Source: Zobellella maritima (GTDB taxonomy: Bacteria; Pseudomonadota; Gammaproteobacteria; Enterobacterales; Aeromonadaceae). From it: DNA of 64,000 bases. Shown here piece after piece: positions 1-7,166 of the stretch. Position numbers and translations under genes: made by a program. Under the pieces are notes generated by a model. That model did no database searches. It had not been told where the DNA came from and was given only the letters and a program-made list of their open reading frames with translations. The stretch covers positions 2,108,759 through 2,172,758 of the forward strand of contig NZ_QCZE01000001.1 in NCBI RefSeq assembly GCF_003075035.1, written 5' to 3'. Position 1 is the first letter of the stretch; each line of letters begins with the position of its first letter.

Positions 1-244
1 AGCCTGGGCCACTTTGCAGCTTGCCGGTGGGGATATCGAAGATGGCTTCGTGCAGCGGGCACTCGACGGTGCGGCCCTCGATAAAGCCCTCGGTAAGCAG
101 GGCATAGGCATGAGGACAGATGTCCTCGATGGCATGAAGGCGGTCATCCAGCTTGAACACGCCGATCTCTTTACCGTCGATTTTGACGGATAGCGGGCTC
201 TCATCAGAGATATCGCCCAGCTTGCAGATGGAAACCCAGTTCAT
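1..244 (-). CDS. Rieske [2Fe-2S] ferredoxin (partial, 3' end outside window)
   Basis: Read from ATG at 244 on the minus strand, 81 codons are visible, beginning MNWVSICKLGDI. The Rieske cluster ligands are complete: C-P-H, then 17 residues later C-P-L-H. This is the small soluble ferredoxin type (about 100 residues) that passes electrons to ring-hydroxylating oxygenases. The C-terminus and any oxygenase or reductase genes lie to the left of the window. A strong ribosome site (AAAGGAG) sits about 10 bases before the ATG. A tandem operator-like repeat lies just upstream, and a divergently arranged IclR regulator gene follows. The aromatic substrate cannot be told from this fragment. Confidence 0.85.
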   Translation of the reverse strand, partial: MNWVSICKLGDISDESPLSVKIDGKEIGVFKLDDRLHAIEDICPHAYALLTEGFIEGRTVECPLHEAIFDIPTGKLQSGPG

Positions 245-260
245 GGCTATGTCGCTCCTT

Positions 261-298
261 TGTTTCATATACAAAACAATGTTTCACTAATAAAACAA
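261..298. promoter_or_regulatory. Tandem 19-bp operator-like repeat
   Basis: Two abutting 19-bp units, TGTTTCATATACAAAACAA (261-279) and TGTTTCACTAATAAAACAA (280-298), match at 15 of 19 positions. Each is an imperfect palindrome of the TGTTTc...AAACA type. They lie immediately upstream of the Rieske ferredoxin start. The neighbouring IclR protein is the obvious candidate binder; that link is inference. Confidence 0.55.
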
Positions 299-408
299 GG
301 TTAGATCTTAGATACATGGCTTGTCAACTCCATGTATTCCGATTGTTAAAATTTTTCAGTGGCTGAGAGGGCCCTGCATAGAACGGGAAATTTTTTGGAA
401 AGGGTCGT

Positions 409-443
409 AAAAAAACGCCATGCCCTTAGGGCATGGCGTTTTG
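409..443 (-). terminator. Terminator of the IclR gene
   Basis: Inverted repeat AAAACGCCATGCCC / GGGCATGGCGTTTT with a three-base loop and A/T runs on both sides. It lies about 20 bases past the IclR stop codon and could act in both directions. Confidence 0.8.
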
Positions 444-462
444 AGGTAAGCGGAGGCTAGCT

Positions 463-1251
463 TCAGAACTGGGGGTTGTTGATACTCAGAGTGCGGGACA
501 AAACCTGGGACGCAGTTACCACCTCATCCTTGATACGGCCTTCAAATTCCTCGCGAGGGAATGCGCTGATAGGGCAACTAACCGAGACAGACGCGATCAT
601 GGTGTGATCACTCAAACGGTAAACAGGCGAAGCACAGGCAGCCATGCCGGGATTGAAATAACCCCAGCTGATCAGGGCGGACAAACCACGCACTTCATGG
701 ATGCGGGCGATTAGCTCGTCCAGGTTGCCCGGCGTGCCTTCGGTGAAGGTTTCCCACTGATAATCCTGATACAACTCGCGGATGGCCTCATCGGTCAGAT
801 CAGACAGCAGCTGCTGGCCGGTAACGGTGGCATGGGCCGGCCAGCGAGTACCTATTCCGACGGTGCTGGTAAAGGGGCCAGTCGCCTGGCAGCGATCGAC
901 GAAGACGATATCCCGCCCCTGGCGGATAACCAGGTGACAGGCCAGACTGGTGTCGTCCCGCAAACGGGCCAGCACCGGCCGAGAGGGCTCAAGCAGGTCC
1001 AGGCTGGACAAATAGGTAAAACCCAGCTCCAGCACCTTGGAGTCCAGGGCGTAACGCCGGGAGTCTCCGGATTTATGCAGGAAACCGCAATGCTCCAGGG
1101 TATAGGCGATACGAAAGGCACTGGAGCGATTCGATCCTATGATGTCGGCCAGCTCGGAAACAGACAGTTCCTTCTTTTCGTTGCTAAACGCCTGTAATGC
1201 CGCCAGCCCTCTTACCAAACCAGGCACTATATATCGGTCGTCGGTATCCAT
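463..1251 (-). CDS. IclR-family transcriptional regulator (aromatic catabolism type)
   Basis: 262 residues from the ATG at 1251 (MDTDDRYIVPGLVRG). An upstream in-frame ATG would add 24 residues rich in Cys and Trp that do not resemble the family, so I prefer the shorter start. An N-terminal winged helix (about residues 10-75, with LSVSELADIIGSNRSSAFRI) is followed by the IclR effector domain, containing GTRWPAHATVTGQQLL. The opening VPGLVRGLAAL resembles PcaR/PobR-type regulators of aromatic acid genes. The gene runs convergently away from the Rieske gene's promoter region, and a tandem repeat upstream of the Rieske gene is a plausible target. The effector is unknown. Confidence 0.88.
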   Translation of the reverse strand: MDTDDRYIVPGLVRGLAALQAFSNEKKELSVSELADIIGSNRSSAFRIAYTLEHCGFLHKSGDSRRYALDSKVLELGFTYLSSLDLLEPSRPVLARLRDDTSLACHLVIRQGRDIVFVDRCQATGPFTSTVGIGTRWPAHATVTGQQLLSDLTDEAIRELYQDYQWETFTEGTPGNLDELIARIHEVRGLSALISWGYFNPGMAACASPVYRLSDHTMIASVSVSCPISAFPREEFEGRIKDEVVTASQVLSRTLSINNPQF

Positions 1252-1470
1252 ATTCCACTCATGCCGCCATATTAATGTTGAACTACAAATACAAATTTCA
1301 GCATGGAGCTTCCCACCCGTCAAATGGTTAATGCACCACGACTTGGCTAGGATATTGGTCTATATCCTGTATTTTTTTCCCTACTTTCGCCCACCGACGA
1401 GCAAAATATTTCGCTTATCACTCCCCTGGCCACGTGATACAAATGATCGTCCTGTTAATGGAAGTGCCCA

Positions 1471-1656
1471 ATGAAAATCAAAATAAGAAAAGGCATGCTG
1501 ACCCTTTCCCTGCTGGCCGTCCTCTGGCTGCCACTGCTAGGGGTCGCCGCCACCATCGACAAGCATGCCGACAAGCCGGTCTGGATGGATTGGACTTTTT
1601 TCGGTAATACCGTGATCACGGCGACCCTGAGCCGCTGGAGCAGCCGTAACGACTGA
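1471..1656 (+). CDS. Possible small exported or membrane-anchored protein
   Basis: 61 codons from ATG with a GGAAG motif 7-8 bases before it. The N-terminus has the form of a signal peptide or signal anchor: MKIKIRKG, then a hydrophobic run ending near GVAA. This is followed by a short mature part (TIDKHADKPVWMDWTFF...). No family is recognised. The signal-like N-terminus and the ribosome site support it; the short length and absence of known relatives count against it. Confidence 0.4.
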   Translation: MKIKIRKGMLTLSLLAVLWLPLLGVAATIDKHADKPVWMDWTFFGNTVITATLSRWSSRND

Positions 1657-1901
1657 TAGACTCGCCGCATGGATGCGGTTTTCTCTCGGCATATCAATAT
1701 GCCTCCCGTTCCACCGCCCTTCCCGATCTTGATCGCCGCATTATCCTCTGAATAAGTTCACGTCTGTTTTTTGTGATCCCGTTAAAAGTGTATCAACAAA
1801 ACAATAAAAATAATGGATCATATTGCTAACAACAACATATAAAAAGGGTGACATGCTGAGCCGTTAAAACCCCAAAATATTAACACAAGGATGGATACAC
1901 A

Positions 1902-2954
1902 ATGAGACTGAAATCAACGCTGCTTCTTGCCACCTCCCTTGCCCTCGTGCCGCTCACCGCAGCCCATGCCGCCGACGAGCAGAAAATTGCCGTACTAATC
2001 CCGGGCAAACACAACGACAATGGCTTTATGGAAGCCGCCTACAGCGGCTATGAGAAGATCAAGGCGGAGCTGCCTATTGAAGCCAGCTATGTATCCAATA
2101 TATCCGCCACATCGGATCCGGCACTACTCACTGAAGCCATGCGCAAGCTGGCCCAGGACGGCCCCGACATGATCATCGCCCATGGCGGCCAGTGCAACGG
2201 CCCGGCCGAAATCGTCAGCCAGGAATTCCCCGATATCAAGTTCGTGGTGATCCAGGGCCATGTGCAGGGCCCCAACCTGTCCAGTTACGTGGTGCGCCAG
2301 GAAGACTCGGCCTGGCTGGCCGGCGCCCTGGCAGGCCTGACCACAAAATCAAACGTGGTTGGCCATATTTCCGGCGCCTGGCCCAAGCCCGGGCTGATAG
2401 GCCGCGCCGCCTTCTATGACGGCCTGATGCACGTCAATCCCGATGCCCAATTCCTGACCTGGTTCACCGGCGATCTGGACAACACCGGCATCAACGGCCA
2501 GGCTGCCGCCGCCGAAATCGCCAACGGCGCCGATGTGATCTACACCATGCTCAATGCCGGCCGCCAGGGCGTGATCGACGAGATCAAGTCCCACGACGGC
2601 AAGGTGCGCCATATCGGCAATGTCTCCGACTGGACCCAAGTCGACCCGTCCTTCGTCGGCTCGGCGGTGGCCGATGCCAGCGTCGCCATCCTCAACGCCG
2701 CCCGCGACCTCACCTCCGGCGACTGGCAGCCCAACCAGATCCGAGAGATCGGCCTGGGCAAGGGGGACGTGGTGAAACTGGCGCTGGCCGATGATGTGTC
2801 CCCGGAAGTGAAACAGCAGCTGGACGAGCTGGCCGCCAAGATCATCAGCGGCGAAATCACCATCTCCACCCGCTACGACGGCCAGGAATTCAACCCGGCC
2901 AGCGGCGAATTCGTGGATCAGTCGTTCAAGGAAACCCAGAAGACCAAATCCTGA
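1902..2954 (+). CDS. BMP-family (PnrA/Med-like) ABC transporter substrate-binding protein
   Basis: 350 residues with a cleavable signal peptide ending AAHAADEQ, so periplasmic. The mature part has the BMP fold signature: KIAVLIPG near the N-terminus, DMIIAHGGQ, the segment QEDSAWLAGALAGL, then VIYTMLNAGRQGVIDEIK. Family members bind nucleosides or other small solutes for ABC importers. No permease or ATPase genes adjoin it: the next 500 bases are non-coding and ettA follows. A 245-bp AT-rich leader precedes it, with AAGGATG before the ATG. It may serve a transporter elsewhere in the genome or act as a sensor partner. The ligand cannot be assigned. Confidence 0.85.
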   Translation: MRLKSTLLLATSLALVPLTAAHAADEQKIAVLIPGKHNDNGFMEAAYSGYEKIKAELPIEASYVSNISATSDPALLTEAMRKLAQDGPDMIIAHGGQCNGPAEIVSQEFPDIKFVVIQGHVQGPNLSSYVVRQEDSAWLAGALAGLTTKSNVVGHISGAWPKPGLIGRAAFYDGLMHVNPDAQFLTWFTGDLDNTGINGQAAAAEIANGADVIYTMLNAGRQGVIDEIKSHDGKVRHIGNVSDWTQVDPSFVGSAVADASVAILNAARDLTSGDWQPNQIREIGLGKGDVVKLALADDVSPEVKQQLDELAAKIISGEITISTRYDGQEFNPASGEFVDQSFKETQKTKS

Positions 2955-3451
2955 TAAACACTCCCGCTCTCCGCGCAGGGTTTGGTAGTTTGTCTGCTGA
3001 CAAAAGCCGTCAGGTACACCGTAAAACGAAGCACCAGCAAGGTTGCCTGCGCCGACAAGCTTCAAAGTAAGTCTCTCATCTGTAAAGCCTGCTGCGAACA
3101 TTCACCGGATGTTCGGTCAGGTTTTGCAGCTTCGTCACGGCGATCAAGCTCGCCCCATGGCCGCTCGGCACATGCCATCCCTGGCATGTGCCGGTCGGCT
3201 ACGGCAATCCCGGCTGCTGCTACATGCAACCCCGGCGTTGCCTGCTACTGGACGCCAGACGGCCTTTACCCGCAAAAACACCCTGCCCCACATTAAAGCT
3301 GCGCTTTCACCCCACTCGCCACTGGCATTCCCCGCCCAGCCAAGTACCATATACGCCATCGCTGTTCGGTTGGCTGCCGGCTGAGGGCATACCCCCCACT
3401 CAGGCCCGTCAGGCAATCAGTTAATCCTCTGAATTATCAGGACAAAGTGAA
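2955..3451. other. Intergenic region with hairpin cluster
   Basis: About 500 bases without a convincing gene. It contains the 74-bp repeat copy at 3086-3159, then a perfect 11-bp stem at 3167-3177 / 3182-3192 with loop TCCC, and a GCAAC/GTTGC hairpin at 3226-3241. Short open frames here lack ribosome sites and family resemblance. The right end presumably carries the ettA promoter. Confidence 0.6.
3086..3159 (-). repeat. 74-bp intergenic repeat, copy A
   Basis: The reverse complement of this segment aligns without gaps to 57349-57422 in the purH-purD spacer, with about 61 of 74 positions identical by eye. It includes the inner palindrome GAACAT...ATGTTC and outer CCTG/CAGG arms, so each copy can fold as a hairpin. 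Confidence 0.75.
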
Positions 3452-5119
3452 ATGGCTCAATTTGTTTACAGCATGAATCGCGTGGGCAAGGTAGTTCCGC
3501 CCAAGCGTCATATTCTGAAGAATATCTCCCTGTCGTTTTTCCCCGGCGCCAAGATAGGCGTACTGGGTCTGAACGGCGCCGGTAAATCCACCCTGCTGCG
3601 CATCATGGCCGGCCTGGACACCGAAATCGAGGGTGAAGCCCGTCCCCAGCCCGGCATCAATATCGGCTACCTGCCCCAGGAGCCTAAACTGAAACCGGAA
3701 CAGACAGTACGCGAAGCCGTTGAAGAAGCCGTGGCCGAAGTGGCCGGCGCGCTCAAGGAGCTGGACGACGTCTATGCCGCCTATGCGGATCCGGACGCCG
3801 ACTTCGACAAGCTGGCCAAGCGCCAGGGCGAGCTGGAAGCCATCATCCAGGCCCACGACGGTCACAACCTGGACAATCAGCTGGAGCGGGCCGCCGATGC
3901 CCTGCGCCTGCCGCCCTGGGACGCGAAGATCGACAAGCTGTCCGGGGGTGAGCGCCGCCGGGTGGCGATGTGCCAGCTGCTGCTGGAAAAACCGGACATG
4001 CTGCTGCTGGACGAACCCACCAACCACCTGGACGCAGAGTCCGTGGCCTGGCTGGAGCGCTTCCTGCACGACTACGAAGGCACCGTCGTGGCCATTACCC
4101 ATGACCGTTACTTCCTCGACAATGTCGCCGGCTGGATCCTGGAGCTGGACCGGGGCGAAGGCATTCCCTGGGAAGGCAACTACTCCTCCTGGCTGGAGCA
4201 GAAAGACGCCCGCCTGTCCCAGGAACAGTCGTCCGAGGCCGCCCGCCAGAAGTCGATCCAGAAAGAACTGGAATGGGTGCGCCAGAACCCCAAGGGCCGC
4301 CAGGCCAAGTCCAAGGCCCGTATGGCGCGCTTCGAAGAGTTGCAGAACCAGGATTTCCAGAAGCGCAACGAAACCAACGAGCTGTTCATCCCGCCCGGAC
4401 CGCGCCTGGGTGACAAGGTGATCGACGTTGCAAACCTGACCAAGTCCTACGGCGACCGGGTACTGATCGACGACCTGTCGTTCAGCATTCCCAAGGGCGC
4501 CATTGTCGGCATCATCGGTCCCAACGGTGCCGGTAAATCGACCCTGTTCCGCATGCTTACCGATGCCGAGCAGCCGGACTCCGGCAACATCACCCTGGGC
4601 GATACGGTGCAGCTGGCCTCGGTGGAACAGTTCCGCGACAGCATGGACGACAAGAAGACGGTGTGGGAAGAAGTTTCCGGCGGCCTGGACATGATGCGAA
4701 TCGGTAATCTGGAGATCCCCAGCCGCGCCTACCTGGGCCGCTTCAACTTCAAGGGTGTCGATCAGCAGAAGCGGGTCGGCGAGCTGTCCGGCGGTGAACG
4801 CGGTCGCCTGCACATGGCCAAGCTGCTGCAGACCGGCGGCAACGTGCTGCTACTCGATGAACCGACCAACGATCTGGACGTGGAAACCCTGCGCGCCCTG
4901 GAAAACGCCCTGCTGGAATTCCCCGGCTGCGCCATGGTCATCTCCCACGACCGCTGGTTCCTCGACCGTATCGCCACCCATATCCTGGACTACAAGGACG
5001 AGGGCAAGGTGGAATTCTTCGAAGGCAACTTCACCGAATACGAAGAATGGAAGAAGAAAACCTACGGCGCCGAGGCCATCCAGCCGCATCGCATCAAGTA
5101 CAAGAAAATCGCCAAGTAA
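3452..5119 (+). CDS. ettA: Energy-dependent translational throttle protein EttA (ABC-F ATPase)
   Basis: 555 residues, the usual EttA length. It has two ABC domains and no membrane segments. The first has Walker A GLNGAGKST, signature LSGGERRRVAM and Walker B LLLDEPTNHLD. The second has GPNGAGKST, LSGGERGRLHMAKLL and LLLDEPTNDLD. Between them is the EttA-type arm/linker with WVRQNPKGRQAKSKARMARF. EttA binds the ribosomal E site and gates entry into elongation according to the ATP/ADP ratio. The start MAQFVYSMNRVGK is characteristic of the family. It is a single-gene unit with a hairpin terminator 22 bases after the stop. Confidence 0.97.
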   Translation: MAQFVYSMNRVGKVVPPKRHILKNISLSFFPGAKIGVLGLNGAGKSTLLRIMAGLDTEIEGEARPQPGINIGYLPQEPKLKPEQTVREAVEEAVAEVAGALKELDDVYAAYADPDADFDKLAKRQGELEAIIQAHDGHNLDNQLERAADALRLPPWDAKIDKLSGGERRRVAMCQLLLEKPDMLLLDEPTNHLDAESVAWLERFLHDYEGTVVAITHDRYFLDNVAGWILELDRGEGIPWEGNYSSWLEQKDARLSQEQSSEAARQKSIQKELEWVRQNPKGRQAKSKARMARFEELQNQDFQKRNETNELFIPPGPRLGDKVIDVANLTKSYGDRVLIDDLSFSIPKGAIVGIIGPNGAGKSTLFRMLTDAEQPDSGNITLGDTVQLASVEQFRDSMDDKKTVWEEVSGGLDMMRIGNLEIPSRAYLGRFNFKGVDQQKRVGELSGGERGRLHMAKLLQTGGNVLLLDEPTNDLDVETLRALENALLEFPGCAMVISHDRWFLDRIATHILDYKDEGKVEFFEGNFTEYEEWKKKTYGAEAIQPHRIKYKKIAK

Positions 5120-5141
5120 GGCGTTCTTCCTGACTATAAGT

Positions 5142-5170
5142 ACCAAAGCCCGCATGACGCGGGCTTTGGT
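5142..5170 (+). terminator. ettA terminator hairpin
   Basis: Perfect 12-bp stem ACCAAAGCCCGC / GCGGGCTTTGGT with loop ATGAC, shortly after the ettA stop codon. The U-tract is weak. Confidence 0.7.
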
Positions 5171-5353
5171 CTGCTTATTCCCAGTACTGATTCCACAGAG
5201 CCTGAACCTCGATCGGGCTCTGCCTGCCGCGCTAAAAAAGCAAACCCTGTCCCCTGGCTGCTCCTGATATATGCTTTGAGCATGCGTGTTTTGTTCATCC
5301 CATAACGGTTGGCCGTTTGCCTGGCCCCCCATATGGCGACACCGGAGCTTACA

Positions 5354-5719
5354 ATGAAAGTCATCCATTCCGTTTTAATCCTGCTCTGCATCTCGTGCAG
5401 CAGTGGCGCTTTCGGTCAGTCCGAATTAACCCAGGCCGAACTGAACCAGGCGGCGGGCCGGCATTATGCGTCGGCCGACTTTATGCTGAACAAGGCTTAC
5501 TCGCAGCTGATGGCGGCCCTGAGCGGTGAGCGTAAAGACAGGCTGAAGCAAGCCCAGCAAGCCTGGATTACCTTTCGTGACGCCCATGCCGAGCTTGTCT
5601 CCAGCGCCTACGACGGGGGCTCGATCCAGCCGCTTGTACATACCCAGGCGCTGATCAACCTGACCGAACAGAGAACGGCCGAACTGACCAGGATGCACCT
5701 CACAGAAACGAAGCCATAA
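5354..5719 (+). CDS. LprI-like (DUF1311) secreted protein
   Basis: 121 residues from the ATG at 5354, chosen because CGGAG lies 7 bases upstream. An N-terminal signal peptide (MKVIHSVLILLCISCSSGAFG) is followed by a helical domain with the LprI/DUF1311 pattern: LTQAELNQAAGRHYASAD, LKQAQQAWITFRDAHAELVSSAYDGGS and LINLTEQRTAEL. LprI homologues are lysozyme inhibitors in mycobacteria; for proteobacterial relatives the role is mostly unproven. Cys residues in the signal region do not fit a good lipobox. It appears to be a single-gene unit. Confidence 0.8.
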   Translation: MKVIHSVLILLCISCSSGAFGQSELTQAELNQAAGRHYASADFMLNKAYSQLMAALSGERKDRLKQAQQAWITFRDAHAELVSSAYDGGSIQPLVHTQALINLTEQRTAELTRMHLTETKP

Positions 5720-6050
5720 CCAATACATTACCTACCCGGGCCGCCGTTTCTCTCTGTCACCGGCAACCAGAGATGGACAACCGGCAAGCAGGGGCTTCAT
5801 TCTGCCTCGTGTCGCTCGGCCTCGATAGCTTGTGCCGTTTTCCCTGTAGTGCCGGTTTTATCCGTTATCCTGGCGCCAGGTGTGCACAGGCGATTGTGAC
5901 AGCAGCGCTTCATCTGTGGATAAAGATTGATCGGACACCAAAGTTACATCCGGCTGAATAATGGCCCCTTTACCCTATATCAAGCTATAGAATAACCTTC
6001 CATTCAGTGGCATTCTGGTTGTTTTGATAATAATAAAGAACGGGATCCCT
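5720..6050. other. Intergenic region, no gene seen
   Basis: 330 bases between the LprI-like gene and azlC. A 62-codon open frame at 5773-5961 has no ribosome site or recognisable motif and is not called. The stretch just before azlC is AT-rich and probably holds its promoter. Confidence 0.5.
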
Positions 6051-6761
6051 ATGGACACACATGCCGCCCTGGCCCGGCTGGAGCCGGCCGATACCTGGTT
6101 GGGTTTCAAACATCTGCTGCCACTCTCCCTGTTTGTCGCCGTATTCGGGCTGGCCTTCGGCCTGGCCGCAACCCAGGTCGGCCTGGAGGACGACGCTATT
6201 ATCCTGATGAGCACCCTGGTGTTTGCCGGTGCCTCCCAGTTTGCCGCGCTGGAGCTGTGGGGCACTCAGGTACCGCTGGTGCCGCTGGTGATCACCACCT
6301 TTGCCATCAATGCCCGCCATCTGCTGATGGGCGCCACCCTTTATCCCTGGCTGCGCCATCTGCCGCCACTGAAACGCTACGGCATCATGCTGTTCGCCTC
6401 CGACGCCAACTGGGCCATGGCCATGCAGGGTTTTCACCGGGGCGAGCGGGCGCTGGGCGTACTGTTTGGCGGCGGCTTGGCCATCTGGTCATTCTGGATC
6501 CTCGGCACCTGGCTCGGGCTCCATTTCGGCAACGCCATCGAAGACCCCTTTAATCTGGGGCTGGATATGGTAATGGGCTGCTTCCTGCTGGCCATGGTGG
6601 TCGGCGGACGCAAGGATCTGCGCAACCTGGTGATCTGGTCGGTAGCCGCGCTGTCGGCAATGCTGGCTTACTGGTACCTGCCTGCCAACAGCCATGTAGT
6701 AGTCGGCGCCCTGTCGGGCGGCGTACTCGGAGCCCTGTGGATGGAGAAAGAAAGCAAATGA
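6051..6761 (+). CDS. azlC: AzlC-family branched-chain amino acid exporter, large subunit
   Basis: 236 residues from the ATG at 6051; a TTG further upstream is less likely. The protein is polytopic, with about six hydrophobic segments. It carries the AzlC motifs: FGLAFGLAATQVGL near the N-terminus, STLVFAGASQFAALELW, and TFAINARHLLMGATLYPWL. AzlC works with the small membrane protein AzlD to export branched-chain amino acids and analogues. The stop codon overlaps the start of azlD (ATGA), indicating translational coupling. The substrate of this pair is not shown by the sequence. Confidence 0.92.
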   Translation: MDTHAALARLEPADTWLGFKHLLPLSLFVAVFGLAFGLAATQVGLEDDAIILMSTLVFAGASQFAALELWGTQVPLVPLVITTFAINARHLLMGATLYPWLRHLPPLKRYGIMLFASDANWAMAMQGFHRGERALGVLFGGGLAIWSFWILGTWLGLHFGNAIEDPFNLGLDMVMGCFLLAMVVGGRKDLRNLVIWSVAALSAMLAYWYLPANSHVVVGALSGGVLGALWMEKESK

Positions 6762-7069
6762 ACCTGGAAACCGCAGGTCTCGGCACCTTGCTGATTATCG
6801 GCATTATGGCGCTGGTCACGCTGGCCACCCGCTGGGGCGGGGTGTTGGTAATGTCCTTTATCCCCATCAACCGCCGGGTACAGCAGTTAATTAGCGCCAT
6901 GTCCGGCTCCGTGCTGGTAGCCATCCTCACCCCGCTGGCGGTCAACGGCGACGGCGGCGCCCGGCTGGCCCTGCTGGCCACGGCGCTGACCATGGTGGTG
7001 CTTAAAAAACCGCTGCCGGCCATCGCCGCCGGTATCCTGGCTGCGGCCCTGTTTCGACAACTGGCTTGA
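6758..7069 (+). CDS. azlD: AzlD-family branched-chain amino acid exporter, small subunit
   Basis: 103 residues with three to four hydrophobic segments. It includes ALVTLATRWGGVLVMSFIPINRRVQQLI and a C-terminal run of VVLKKPLPAIAAGILAAAL, typical of AzlD. The ATG at 6758 overlaps the azlC stop by four bases, so the two subunits are translated together. A strong hairpin follows 14 bases after the stop and closes the two-gene operon. Confidence 0.92.
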   Translation: MNLETAGLGTLLIIGIMALVTLATRWGGVLVMSFIPINRRVQQLISAMSGSVLVAILTPLAVNGDGGARLALLATALTMVVLKKPLPAIAAGILAAALFRQLA

Positions 7070-7082
7070 GCCCGCCGTTCGA

Positions 7083-7112
7083 GCGCATCCCGAACGCCGT
7101 TTCGGGATGCGC
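7083..7112 (+). terminator. azlCD terminator hairpin
   Basis: Perfect 12-bp stem GCGCATCCCGAA / TTCGGGATGCGC with a six-base loop, between azlD and the helicase gene. No clear U-tract follows. Confidence 0.65.
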
Positions 7113-7166
7113 CTTGCCTAATGACGCCGACGCTGTAACACTTCATCCTTGTCTGTCGGCTTGGCA

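Noticed and set aside
2982-3424. Several short open frames in the 2955-3451 spacer
   Set aside because: They overlap one another in different frames and coincide with hairpins and the 74-bp repeat. No ribosome sites.
3437-4813. Long open frame antisense to ettA
   Set aside because: EttA motifs on the sense strand are complete; the antisense frame shows only codon-bias composition.
5773-5961. 62-codon open frame after the LprI-like gene
   Set aside because: No ribosome site, Cys/Leu-rich without a signal-peptide pattern, no family.
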